Of a DNA stretch of 64,000 nucleotides, positions 44,189 through 52,876 are shown one piece after another (the stretch's first letter is position 1; every line of letters starts with the position of its first letter). Both the position numbers and the translations under genes were made by a program. The DNA comes from Lacinutrix algicola (GTDB lineage Bacteria > Bacteroidota > Bacteroidia > Flavobacteriales > Flavobacteriaceae). The stretch lies in contig NZ_LIQH01000040.1 in assembly GCF_001418085.1 (NCBI RefSeq), positions 124,001-188,000 of the forward strand, read 5' to 3'. The notes under the pieces were generated by a model. That model was not told the origin of the DNA, made no database searches, and was given only the letters and a program-made list of their open reading frames with translations.

Positions 44189-46036
44189 CTATTCATTAAT
44201 CATTTTAATTAAACTATTTAGTTGACTGTCAACACCTTTTAAAACCTGTAATTCATCTGCCGGAATATTAATATCTGGTATAGTACCATTTCCGTCTAAA
44301 GTTTTTCCGTTTCTTTGAAACGATAACATTGTAGAGACTTTTACACGTATGTTTGAATATTTTAAATGTGCTGTTTTCGAGTTACCACTAGAACCATCGG
44401 TTGTTACACCAACTATTTTTACGTTTGGTAAACTTTTAAATGCGCTAGTAAAAACAGATGCAGCACTAAAACTATTCTCATTAACTAATATATAAACTGG
44501 TTTAGTATAATTTTTGTTTCCTTTATGCAAAATCATATAAAATGGCTGACTAAATTTTAATGTATCAAATGTTTTTTGAAGTTTAAAATCACTGTTAAAT
44601 TTATCTATTGCTTGCCTGTCATTGTTTGTTAATTTTTCAGAATTATAACTATATAAATAACGAGCACTCATAGATTCAACAGATTCAGTTTCTTTTTTAT
44701 CAGTTCTTAAATAAGCAACATTAGCAACCCAAGGTGACTGTTTTTCTTGTAAAATATAACTTGAAAAAGTTTGAATAATAGCTCTTCCTCCTCCAGGATT
44801 ATTTCTAACATCAATAATCAAAGCTTTAGTATCCAATAAGTTTTCAAGAGCTTTTTCTATTTCATTTTCTAAGTCTTCAATTTCATCATAATTGTACATT
44901 CTTGGAATATTAATATACCCAATATTGTCTTCAAGTTTTCTACTTAAATCATTAAAATTTCTATTTTCAATCTTAAGCCTGTTATTATAATTAGCTTTAA
45001 GCAACTTAGAATTATATCCTTTTTTAGCTGAAGTAAATTTAAATGTTTCTGCTTTATCATTAACTCCATCACTAAAAACTACTTTTATACTATCCGAAGA
45101 AATAATGTTATTTTTAAATAATAACTCTCCATATTTTTCAATTGCTCTACTCGCTCTATAAATTTTAGCGTTTATAGGTGCTTTTTTAGCTCTATAATTA
45201 TAGGTGTCTATTATTGTTTCTATAGCTATTCCATTTATACTTTTTATATTTGGATGCGAATTATAATAGTAATTATAATTCTGATTATTTTTATCTTGTT
45301 TTGTGGCAACAATTTTCCCATCTACAACGGCAACACCAAACGGAAGCCTTAAATTATACTTTTTATGATTTTCTTTACGGAAGGCTTCATTTTTAATTGA
45401 AGAATGTCTATCTCCAATTTCCGACATAATTTTACTTATCTCGTTAGTAAATTCATTTATATCTATCTCTCCTTTCTTACTTTCAATTGAAACTATTAAT
45501 TCTTTAATAGCAGATTTATAATCAAAAGTTGAAAGTTGTGCGTAAGACGATTTGTTATCTAATATATTTTCGAAAGCTCTTAAATCTTCAATAGCTTCTA
45601 CTATTGTTAATTTTTTAGGTAATAAATGTTTCGTTTTAGAAACAGCTTTGCTTCTATTATATTTAAGCGAACGTTGTCTGTTTTCTAAAGTAAAAAAACC
45701 AGTGTATTCTTTTGTAACACCATCTTTAGACAATTGCAATGTAACCTGAGCATTTGGTGTGTAGTTTAATCCTTCTTTAAGTACTTCTACTAAATCTTCA
45801 GAAAATCGTTTTTGCCATTTATTTCCAAACTCTTTTTTACAATAATCTAAAAGTTCTTTTTTACTAATATGATCCAATTTTTCAAAATGATACCATTCAT
45901 TTTCAAATTGTACAATAGGTAGATTTTTTTTCCACTTAACAGCAGTAAAAGGAGATGCTCTTTCTAATTCTAGTTTTTGACTGAAACCAATAACTGAACT
46001 AAAACATAAAATAGTAAGTATAAAATACGTTCTCAT
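44189..46036 (-). CDS. S41 family peptidase (C-terminal processing/tricorn-type)
   Basis: Exported protease of 615 residues with signal peptide MRTYFILTILCFSSVIGFSQ. Residues about 135-240 form an N-terminal helical domain (LTIVEAIEDLRAFENILDNK, GDRHSSI), followed by a possible PDZ-like part. The S41 domain has ALIIDVRNNPGGG and LVNENSFSAASVFTSAF with the candidate nucleophile Ser524, then KIVGVTTDGSSGNSK and GTIPDINIP. The general-base Lys of CtpA is not obvious; tricorn-type members use another arrangement. Probably periplasmic protein turnover. Transcribed toward sprF. Confidence 0.87.
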   Translation of the reverse strand: MRTYFILTILCFSSVIGFSQKLELERASPFTAVKWKKNLPIVQFENEWYHFEKLDHISKKELLDYCKKEFGNKWQKRFSEDLVEVLKEGLNYTPNAQVTLQLSKDGVTKEYTGFFTLENRQRSLKYNRSKAVSKTKHLLPKKLTIVEAIEDLRAFENILDNKSSYAQLSTFDYKSAIKELIVSIESKKGEIDINEFTNEISKIMSEIGDRHSSIKNEAFRKENHKKYNLRLPFGVAVVDGKIVATKQDKNNQNYNYYYNSHPNIKSINGIAIETIIDTYNYRAKKAPINAKIYRASRAIEKYGELLFKNNIISSDSIKVVFSDGVNDKAETFKFTSAKKGYNSKLLKANYNNRLKIENRNFNDLSRKLEDNIGYINIPRMYNYDEIEDLENEIEKALENLLDTKALIIDVRNNPGGGRAIIQTFSSYILQEKQSPWVANVAYLRTDKKETESVESMSARYLYSYNSEKLTNNDRQAIDKFNSDFKLQKTFDTLKFSQPFYMILHKGNKNYTKPVYILVNENSFSAASVFTSAFKSLPNVKIVGVTTDGSSGNSKTAHLKYSNIRVKVSTMLSFQRNGKTLDGNGTIPDINIPADELQVLKGVDSQLNSLIKMINE

Positions 46037-46341
46037 TTTTTAATCTTTAAAGTGAATAATAGTAATCGAAATAATCATAAAATGTATTTAAAGGTATAAA
46101 AAAATAAGCCACTACACTTATATTGTTTTCAACACGTTTTTATGTCAAAAAATGAAAATAACATTAAGCGCTATAATTTTAATATTCTGTGCCATTGTAA
46201 ATAAATTTTCAAATACGCGATTTATGAGCACTTCGTTTTTATGATAGAAAAAAGAAAAATTTATGATTATTAATAAAATATTAGGCAATTAAACTTTACA
46301 TTTAAATTTGCTGATAGTAATAGACATTAAAAAAGACAAAA
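46037..46341. other. Intergenic region between S41 peptidase and redoxin genes
   Basis: AT-rich divergent intergenic DNA. TAAATTTG at 46303-46310 is a plausible -7 box for the redoxin gene (start 46342), although no TTG is well placed. Nothing else is seen. Confidence 0.4.
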
Positions 46342-46782
46342 ATGAATACACCAATACAACACATACAAGTTAAAAATTTAGATGGTGTTACTATAGACTT
46401 AATGGCAACCTATAGTAATAAAATTTTATTACTTATTATTTATAATAACGATTGCTTGGGTTGTACCGGTCGAGCAATACCTTTGGCTTATAAATTTCAA
46501 CAAGAGTATCCAACAATTCAAGTTGCAGGTATCCACGCCGATTTTATAAACAGAGAAGGCACTAAAGAAAACATTAAAAGTATTTTTACAAGTGGAGAGG
46601 TTCCGTTTCCCATTTATATAGATGAGCGACATAAAGTTTATGACCAGTTTGAGGCTGAAGGCACGCCGCAGTGGTTACTAATTTCAGAAAAAGGAGAGCT
46701 TTTTCGTTCTATTTTTGGCTCACAAGAAAATGCTCAAAACAGACTGTATTATGCTTTGGAGAGTATTTTAAGTAATGAATAA
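46342..46782 (+). CDS. Thioredoxin-like redoxin (AhpC/TSA-type fold)
   Basis: Thioredoxin-fold protein of 146 residues without signal peptide. The CLGC pair (Cys38, Cys41) lies after LLLIIYNNDCLGCTGRAIP in the place of the thioredoxin CxxC, and EGTPQWLLISEKGEL contains the conserved cis-Pro region. The central insertion (AGIHADFINREGTKENIKSI) resembles TlpA/ResA or redoxin members. It probably carries out a cytoplasmic thiol-disulfide or peroxide-related reaction. The AraC-type gene is convergent, 14 nt away. Confidence 0.8.
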   Translation: MNTPIQHIQVKNLDGVTIDLMATYSNKILLLIIYNNDCLGCTGRAIPLAYKFQQEYPTIQVAGIHADFINREGTKENIKSIFTSGEVPFPIYIDERHKVYDQFEAEGTPQWLLISEKGELFRSIFGSQENAQNRLYYALESILSNE

Positions 46783-46796
46783 TATTATAAAATATG

Positions 46797-47678
46797 TTAA
46801 CTATTACTCTCATATTTTCTCTTAAAATCTATAGGTGTTACTCCTACTTTTTGTTTAAATAATTTAGAAAAATGTGCATAATCATTATAGCCTAATGCCT
46901 CTGCTGTAATAGATAATGATTTTTTAGAATGTACAATTAATCGTTTTGCTTCTAATAATACACGTTCTGTAATAAGTTCTGTAGTGGTTTTATTAATAGT
47001 TGTTTTTGTAATTCGGTTTAAGTGTTTAGAAGTTATGTTTAGCTTATCGGCATAAAATTTAACCGATTTTTCCGTTTTATAAAATTGATCAATTGTTTCT
47101 TCTAAAATACTTAAAGCCTGTAAATAGGAAGGAGATAACACTTCTTTTCTTGAGTCTATAGCTGTATAAATACGAGATAAATCGATATATACTAGATTAA
47201 TAAGACTTGCTAATTTTTGCTTTTTATAAGCAACTTTCTCATGATATTCTATATTTATTTCTTTAAATCTAATTTCTATAACATCAAGTTGTTCTTCATT
47301 TAAAATAAGGTTTGGTGGATTCTCATAAGAATAGTAAAACGGAAACTGGCTTATTTTTTTATTCAAAAAGTGAAACTCATAAAAATCTTGAGTGTGAAAA
47401 AAAATATAACCTTTTGGTGTACTAGTAAATTTCCAACTATGCATTTGGCCGGGCCTTAAAAAGAAAACACTACCTCTTGTAACATTGTAAGTATTAAAAT
47501 CTATCTCATGAGTACCCATACCTTCGGCAAAAAAGACACATAAAAAGAAATTGTGACTATGTGGTTTATGCACCATTTCTGCATTCTTTTTTAAGTGCAC
47601 TCTTAAATCATTACTATAGAAGTTAGATAAAGACTCTTCTTCAAACTGCTGTATATTTAAAATGGGTAAGCTTTTCAT
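46797..47678 (-). CDS. AraC family transcriptional regulator
   Basis: Regulator of 293 residues from the chosen start MKSLPILNIQQF; an upstream ATG at 47744 would add a hydrophobic 22-residue stretch and is unlikely. The N-terminal part is a cupin-like sensor (KPHSHNFFLCVFFAEGMGTH, RGSVFFLRPGQMHSW). The C-terminal 100 residues are the double helix-turn-helix (VKFYADKLNITSKHLNRITK, SITAEALGYNDYAHFSKLFK, VGVTPIDFKRKY). Target genes are not evident; neighbours are a redoxin and DUF983. Confidence 0.93.
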   Translation of the reverse strand: MKSLPILNIQQFEEESLSNFYSNDLRVHLKKNAEMVHKPHSHNFFLCVFFAEGMGTHEIDFNTYNVTRGSVFFLRPGQMHSWKFTSTPKGYIFFHTQDFYEFHFLNKKISQFPFYYSYENPPNLILNEEQLDVIEIRFKEINIEYHEKVAYKKQKLASLINLVYIDLSRIYTAIDSRKEVLSPSYLQALSILEETIDQFYKTEKSVKFYADKLNITSKHLNRITKTTINKTTTELITERVLLEAKRLIVHSKKSLSITAEALGYNDYAHFSKLFKQKVGVTPIDFKRKYESNS

Positions 47679-47862
47679 AATAACAAAATATGTCCTAAAT
47701 ATACAAATAATGGAGACAATGATACAAGTAATATACAATAACAATAATATACCTTTACAGTGTTAAAATAGCTATTAAACAAAAGGTGATTAAAACCGTA
47801 TAAGTACTATTCATACGCTATTTTAAACAAAAAATATAATTAAGAATATAAATAGTTTGATT

Positions 47863-48270
47863 ATGTCATTTTTAAAAGGAACTAAAATTTATAGTATTTT
47901 CACTGGAAATTGTCCTGTTTGTCAAAACGAGAGTATGTACACTGTGCATAATCCATACAAAGTATCAAGTACATTAACTATGAATGAGCGTTGTAGCCAT
48001 TGTAATACAAAATATAAAATTGAACCTTCTTTCTTTTTTGGTGCTATGTATGTTAGTTATCCTGTTGGTATCTTTTTTGGTGGGACCACTTTTTTTATAT
48101 CCTACTTTCTTTTCCATCTTTCATTGGCTATTTGTTATGCGCTAATAGTTACTGTAATGGTTATTGCATTGCCAATAATTTTAAGAATTTCTAGAAACAT
48201 ATGGATTAACTTATTTATGAAATACAACAAAACGAAATCTTTTAATACAAGAGAGAAAGTTACAAGTTAA
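47863..48270 (+). CDS. DUF983 family membrane protein
   Basis: Protein of 135 residues from ATG at 47863 (a TTG two codons earlier is also in frame). NCPVCQNESM and ERCSHCNTKY are paired CxxC knuckles of a zinc ribbon, followed by two or three membrane segments (YVSYPVGIFFGGTTFFISYF, ICYALIVTVMVIALPIILRI), the layout of DUF983. In proteobacteria DUF983 genes often lie near cytochrome oxidase genes, but here the neighbours are an AraC regulator and an EamA transporter. Function unknown. Confidence 0.85.
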   Translation: MSFLKGTKIYSIFTGNCPVCQNESMYTVHNPYKVSSTLTMNERCSHCNTKYKIEPSFFFGAMYVSYPVGIFFGGTTFFISYFLFHLSLAICYALIVTVMVIALPIILRISRNIWINLFMKYNKTKSFNTREKVTS

Positions 48271-48357
48271 CAAGGTTCTTTTATTTTAAAAATCTAAATC
48301 CTTAAAAATTTTACTTCATTTTAATTACAAAATCTCTTAAAAAACTATATTCGCACC

Positions 48358-49263
48358 ATGTGGATGTATTTAGGCTTATTGGCCGCTCTTTTTTTAGGAT
48401 TACATAACTTATGCAAGAAACATGCTGTACGAGGTAACGAAGTTTTTCCTGTACTTTTAGGTACTGTTTCTAGTGGCTTTTTATTTGTAGCTGCATTTTA
48501 TTTACTCTCTATTTTCTATCCAGAATATGCAAAAGAGAATGGCTATAATTTTCAAGACATAGCCTGGAAAATGCATGGTTTTATTTTAATAAAGTCAGCT
48601 ATAATGGCCGCTTCATGGATTTTAGCTTATCAAGCATTAAAGCATTTGCCATTAACTATTGTAACTCCTATACGTTCGGCTGGACCATTTTTTACATTTA
48701 TAGGAGCCATTTTAATATATAAAGAGAGTCCTAATTTATACCAATGGTTTGGGTTTTTCTTAATTATATTTTCTGTGATGTTATATTCCCGAATTGGAAA
48801 AAAAGAAGGTATTAATTTTAAACGCAACAAGTGGATATTTGCCATTATAGGTGCTACATTTTTAGGTGCTTCAAGTGGTTTATACGATAAGTTTTTAATT
48901 CAAAATTTAAATTTAAATCCGCAAACTTTACAATTTTGGTTTTGCTTTTATACCATCATTATTTTACTAATTATATTAAGTATTACCTGGTTTCCATATG
49001 CAGCAAAGCGTAAAGCATTTAAATTTAGATGGTCTATTGTTGCTGTTGGTGTTTTACTAGTAGCAGCAGATTACTTTTATTTTAAAGCTTTGCAAGATCC
49101 GGAAGCTTTAATAATGTTACTATCTGCTATAAAAAGAAGCCAGTTAATAATAGCTGTAGTTATTGGAGGTATTGTATTTAAAGAAAAGAACAAGCGTAAA
49201 AAACTAGTGCCATTAGCTGGTATTATGATTGGTGTATTCTTAATTTTGTATTCTAATGGTTAG
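48358..49263 (+). CDS. EamA family (DMT superfamily) transporter
   Basis: Inner-membrane protein of 301 residues with ten predicted helices in two EamA halves: HLPLTIVTPIRSAGPFFTFI closes the first half and LIMLLSAIKRSQLIIAVVIG the second. Members export or import small metabolites such as amino acids or sugars. The substrate is not predictable. It lies 87 nt after DUF983 and may be cotranscribed. REP-like repeats follow its stop codon. Confidence 0.87.
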   Translation: MWMYLGLLAALFLGLHNLCKKHAVRGNEVFPVLLGTVSSGFLFVAAFYLLSIFYPEYAKENGYNFQDIAWKMHGFILIKSAIMAASWILAYQALKHLPLTIVTPIRSAGPFFTFIGAILIYKESPNLYQWFGFFLIIFSVMLYSRIGKKEGINFKRNKWIFAIIGATFLGASSGLYDKFLIQNLNLNPQTLQFWFCFYTIIILLIILSITWFPYAAKRKAFKFRWSIVAVGVLLVAADYFYFKALQDPEALIMLLSAIKRSQLIIAVVIGGIVFKEKNKRKKLVPLAGIMIGVFLILYSNG

Positions 49264-49269
49264 TAGTGG

Positions 49270-49441
49270 AGATTCTTCGCTTCTCCCTGAATGACAGAAA
49301 TGCTCTTAATAACGGTTATATTACCTAAAATCAATTCTTCTTGTAACGAAAAAAGCTAAATACACTGTCATTCAGAAGGAGGAACGACTGAAGAATCTAT
49401 TCTTTTATAATAGAGATTCTTCGCTGCGCTCTGAATGACAG
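49270..49441. repeat. Three REP-like AGATTCTTCGC...GAATGACAG units
   Basis: AGATTCTTCGCTTCTCCCTG followed by AATGACAG lies at 49270-49297, its inverted relative CTGTCATTCAG...GAAGAATCT at 49365-49398, and a third direct unit at 49414-49441, with a partial AATGACAG unit near 49475. This type of palindromic unit (CATTCTGAGCGAAGCGAAGAATCT) is a common dispersed repeat in Bacteroidota. The gap 49264-49530 holds no gene. Confidence 0.7.
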
Positions 49442-49530
49442 TAATGCTCACAATGACAAATATCCTCTGAATGACAGCCATATTCAAATGGCAGTGTCAT
49501 ACTAATTAATAATGTCACATTTTATGACAA

Positions 49531-49564
49531 AAAAAGCCCATCAAAATAAATTGATGGGCTTTTG
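49531..49564 (-). terminator. Terminator of the first cold-shock gene
   Basis: AAAAGCCCATCAA and TTGATGGGCTTTT form a 13-bp stem around AATAAA, 22 nt after the stop codon of the minus-strand cold-shock gene. Confidence 0.9.
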
Positions 49565-49585
49565 TAAAAACTTGAAGTATATATC

Positions 49586-49777
49586 TTAGATAACTTTTAC
49601 GTTAACTGCGTTTAATCCTTTGTTTCCTTCTTTAAGGTCAAATTCAACTTCGTCACCTTCTCTAATCTCATCGATTAATCCTGAAACGTGTACAAAATGA
49701 TCTTTATCTACACCTTCTTCAGTGATGAATCCAAATCCTTTTGTGTCGTTGAAAAATTTAACTGTTCCTTTACTCAT
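49586..49777 (-). CDS. Cold-shock protein (CspA family), copy 1
   Basis: Small OB-fold nucleic-acid chaperone of 63 residues. KFFNDTKGFGFI is RNP1 and DHFVHVSGL is RNP2. The protein binds single-stranded RNA/DNA and melts mRNA structure. The copies at 51261-51452 and 56004-56195 are nearly identical in protein and in the DNA before the terminator (cttgaagtatatatcttaga in copies 1 and 2). The long AT-rich 5' leader is shared with copy 2. Confidence 0.96.
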   Translation of the reverse strand: MSKGTVKFFNDTKGFGFITEEGVDKDHFVHVSGLIDEIREGDEVEFDLKEGNKGLNAVNVKVI

Positions 49778-49875
49778 AATAGTATTATATTTAATTTTAA
49801 TAATTATTTTATATAATTCAAATATTATGCCAAAACGTATTTAGTGACAATTTTACTGTTTAGTACATGAAAACA

Positions 49876-50979
49876 CTAAACTACTACTACATCCTTTTTA
49901 CCTAATTGCTTAAGCGTTTTAGTGTGATCTATAATGGCTTGAAAAAAAGACTTCTTAACGTGGTAAGGCATCCCAAACTCTATTGCTGTGTCCGATACTA
50001 TTTTGGTTAAATTTTTATAATGTACATGGCAAACATCTGGTAATACATGGTGTTCTACTTGATAATTTAATCCTCCAATAAGCCAAAATAGAAATTTACT
50101 TCTTGGAGCAAAATTACAAGTCGTTGCAAATTGATGCGCATACCAATTATCGTTCATTGCACCATCTTCATCCGGTAAAGGAAAAGTATTGTCATGCATA
50201 ATATGTGCAACCTGAAAAACAGTACTAACCAAAAGACCTGTAACAAAATGCATACATACAAAGGCTAATAAGATAGTATACCAAGCAAATGGTAATAAAA
50301 TCATTGGTAATACAATAGCATAAGAATAGTAAAAAAGTTTCCACGCTGTCATGCTAATTAAGGCTTTTTTATATTCATTCTTTTTATTTAAAAAGCCCAT
50401 ATCTCTATAACGTTTTAAACGCACAAAATCTTTGGTTGTAATCCACGATATAGTAGAAATACCATAGAAAAACCAAATATAAATATGTTGGTATTGGTGA
50501 GACTTATAATGTTTTGCATGTGGCGAAAACCTTAGAAAAAATGGCGCATTTAAATCGTCGTCTGAATGATCTATATTAGTATAAGTATGGTGTAAAACAT
50601 TATGCTGTATCCTCCAAACAGTAGCATTAGCGCCAATAAGATTAAAAGAATAACTTAATATTTTATTTACTGTTTTGTTTTTAGAATATGATCCATGGAT
50701 AGCATCATGCATTACTCCCATTCCAATACCTGCCATACCAAATCCACTAAGAATATATAAAGCAAATAATTGCCAAGTTGCAGTTACCAAACCGGAAGAC
50801 AATAAAGCCAATGGCACAATAAACAACGATAGCATAATAATAGTCTTAACAACCATACTTGCATTACCATTTCTGCTTTTATTATGCGTTTTAAAGTATG
50901 CGTTTACTCGTGATCTTAACGTTCTTGCGAAGTCTGGATTTATGTCTCTTGAAAATTTTGGATTATTGATGCTATTAAT
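49876..50979 (-). CDS. Fatty acid desaturase (acyl-CoA/lipid desaturase)
   Basis: Membrane di-iron desaturase. Histidine boxes are HDAIHGS, HNVLHHTYTN and QVEHHVLPDVCH, with four hydrophobic segments, so it introduces double bonds into membrane acyl chains and keeps membranes fluid in the cold. The first ATG (50856) would truncate the protein to 326 residues, losing the typical front INSINNPKFSRDINPDFART, which is clearly coding up to an in-frame stop near 51014. No ATG, GTG or TTG lies in that part. I place the start at an ATT (50977-50979), giving 367 residues, the usual length. A frameshift or sequence error is the alternative. Confidence 0.85.
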   Translation of the reverse strand: MNSINNPKFSRDINPDFARTLRSRVNAYFKTHNKSRNGNASMVVKTIIMLSLFIVPLALLSSGLVTATWQLFALYILSGFGMAGIGMGVMHDAIHGSYSKNKTVNKILSYSFNLIGANATVWRIQHNVLHHTYTNIDHSDDDLNAPFFLRFSPHAKHYKSHQYQHIYIWFFYGISTISWITTKDFVRLKRYRDMGFLNKKNEYKKALISMTAWKLFYYSYAIVLPMILLPFAWYTILLAFVCMHFVTGLLVSTVFQVAHIMHDNTFPLPDEDGAMNDNWYAHQFATTCNFAPRSKFLFWLIGGLNYQVEHHVLPDVCHVHYKNLTKIVSDTAIEFGMPYHVKKSFFQAIIDHTKTLKQLGKKDVVVV

Positions 50980-51210
50980 TTTTAAATTAGAATAATACGA
51001 CGCACAGATTTTTTATACTGAAAAACGCTTAATTAAAAATTGAAAAAGACCAAATAAAAATGTTTAATGAGTATAAAGGAAACTCATATAATAAAGCTAT
51101 CAACAACTTAAGTTGTAAATATAGATGAAATATATAGCCTTAAGCTAAACTATTCAATATTTCTATAATTAATAAGTTAATAGCTTAATTTGTAAAATTA
51201 CAAAAACATA

Positions 51211-51238
51211 AAAAGCCCATCATTACTGATGGGCTTTT
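51211..51238 (-). terminator. Terminator of the second cold-shock gene
   Basis: AAAAGCCCATCA and TGATGGGCTTTT form a 12-bp stem with a short loop, 22 nt after the stop codon, the same spacing as in copy 1. Confidence 0.9.
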
Positions 51239-51260
51239 GTAAAAACTTGAAGTATATATC

Positions 51261-51452
51261 TTAGATAACTTTTACGTTAACTGCGTTTAATCCTTTGTTT
51301 CCTTCTTGAAGGTCAAATTCAACTTCGTCTCCTTCTCTAATCTCATCGATTAATCCTGAAACGTGTACAAAATGATCTTTGTCTACTCCTTCTTCTGTAA
51401 TAAATCCAAATCCTTTTGTGTCGTTGAAAAATTTAACTGTTCCTGTACTCAT
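51261..51452 (-). CDS. Cold-shock protein (CspA family), copy 2
   Basis: OB-fold cold-shock protein of 63 residues, differing from copy 1 at two positions (MSTGT instead of MSKGT and LQEGN instead of LKEGN). RNP1 and RNP2 are intact. A TATCTTTG box lies about 45 nt before the start on the minus strand, next to GGCAT, and a related GGTATTATCTTTG precedes copy 3. The desaturase gene lies between copies 1 and 2, so the gene and its leader were duplicated around it. Confidence 0.96.
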   Translation of the reverse strand: MSTGTVKFFNDTKGFGFITEEGVDKDHFVHVSGLIDEIREGDEVEFDLQEGNKGLNAVNVKVI

Positions 51453-51615
51453 AATAATAATATATTTAATTTTAATAATTACTTAATAGAAATCAAAGAT
51501 AATGCCAAAGATTACTTGTTACCTAATTAAATACATTATATTATTTAATATCTCACCATTTAAGTTTTCTAAAACTAACATACACGAGTAAAAGTCTAAT
51601 AAATAAAAGAGAAGC

Positions 51616-52509
51616 TTAACGTCTTTTCCTTGAAGTAATAAAATAAACACCTGTTAATAGCACTACTGCTGCTACTATAGATTGCGTACTTAATTGTTCG
51701 TCTAAAACATACCAGCCTAAAAGCATTGCAACTATTGGATTTACATAAGCCGATGTTGCTACTTTCTCTGTAGACACTTGCTTTAACAAGAAATTAAAAG
51801 CCGTAAAAGCAACAATACTTCCAAAGGTTATTAATAAAAACATAGCCGTTTTTACATTAGTACTCCACTCTAATGGTGAAATCCATTCTTCGTTGGTTAA
51901 TAGACTTGCACAAAGTAACATTATACTTCCAATAGCCATTTGGTAACCTGTTGCTACAAAATAATTTTTAGGCATATCTGCTTTAGAGACAAATACACTA
52001 GCATAACTCCAGCCTAAAACACAGGTGAAAATCATAAAAATTCCTAAAAGTGCGCCTTCATTAGCTATTAAATCTTGCTGACTCACCAACAAATACATAC
52101 CTACAAGACCTAAACCAACACCAATTAAAGACTTAGGTTTCATTTTTTTATTATCCATTAATCGCATTAATAACAAAACAAATAATGGTTGAGTAGATGC
52201 TAATAACGCTGCAAATCCACTATCTACGTACTTAAGTGCCCAAACAAAAACGCCATTTCCATAAACTAAAAATAGAAAACCTACTAATATAGAATTTCGA
52301 AATTGCTTTTTAGTTATAGCAATTTTCATTTTCATGATTTTTGCAATGCTAAAAATTAAAACACTCGCACAAGAAAAACGAATTGAGGCCAAGAAAAAAG
52401 GTGGCAGCTCGGTAACTGCAATTTTATTAAGTAAATACGTTGATCCCCAAATAATATAAATAGAGAAAAATGCTACTATAATCAGGGCTTTTGAGTTAGA
52501 CTTCTGCAT
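51616..52509 (-). CDS. EamA family (DMT superfamily) transporter
   Basis: Inner-membrane transporter of 297 residues with ten helices. IYIIWGSTYLLNKIAVTELP is the conserved first helix (the WGS motif of RhaT/EamA proteins), LLASTQPLFVLLLMRLMDNK closes half one and SAYVNPIVAMLLGWYVLDEQ half two. Probably exports amino acids or other metabolites. Not closely related to the EamA protein at 48358-49263. Apparently monocistronic. Confidence 0.9.
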   Translation of the reverse strand: MQKSNSKALIIVAFFSIYIIWGSTYLLNKIAVTELPPFFLASIRFSCASVLIFSIAKIMKMKIAITKKQFRNSILVGFLFLVYGNGVFVWALKYVDSGFAALLASTQPLFVLLLMRLMDNKKMKPKSLIGVGLGLVGMYLLVSQQDLIANEGALLGIFMIFTCVLGWSYASVFVSKADMPKNYFVATGYQMAIGSIMLLCASLLTNEEWISPLEWSTNVKTAMFLLITFGSIVAFTAFNFLLKQVSTEKVATSAYVNPIVAMLLGWYVLDEQLSTQSIVAAVVLLTGVYFITSRKRR

Positions 52510-52623
52510 ACTATTTTAGTTAATTTTAAAGGAATAAAAATAGTCCTTTTAATCAATCTTAAATACGATAATATGAGAATTATTTTAAAGTTATTTTTTT
52601 AAAAACTATTATAACAAAAGCAT

Positions 52624-52652
52624 AAAAGCTTCCAAATATTGGAAGCTTTTTA
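52624..52652 (-). terminator. Terminator in the gap downstream of the zinc-ribbon SDR gene
   Basis: AAAAGCTTCCAA and TTGGAAGCTTTT form a perfect 12-bp stem with a tiny loop. It is about 225 nt past the SDR stop codon and upstream of the EamA gene. The rest of 52510-52876 shows no gene. Confidence 0.75.
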
Positions 52653-52876
52653 ATGTTTTATAAGTATTAAATGTTTCTTTTTAGTGACTTTAACAATCAA
52701 TTACTTTATGTTTCATTCAATATCCTATGCGTAAATTTACGAGTATATCTAATGTTTAAAAACAACAGTATTAACTTATTGTTATGTTATTTTAACACAA
52801 TGAGGTCGCATTTCCATTCAAAAACATCTTTAATGAGTACATGATAAAAAATAGTTTTTTTTACAGCAATAGTTTT

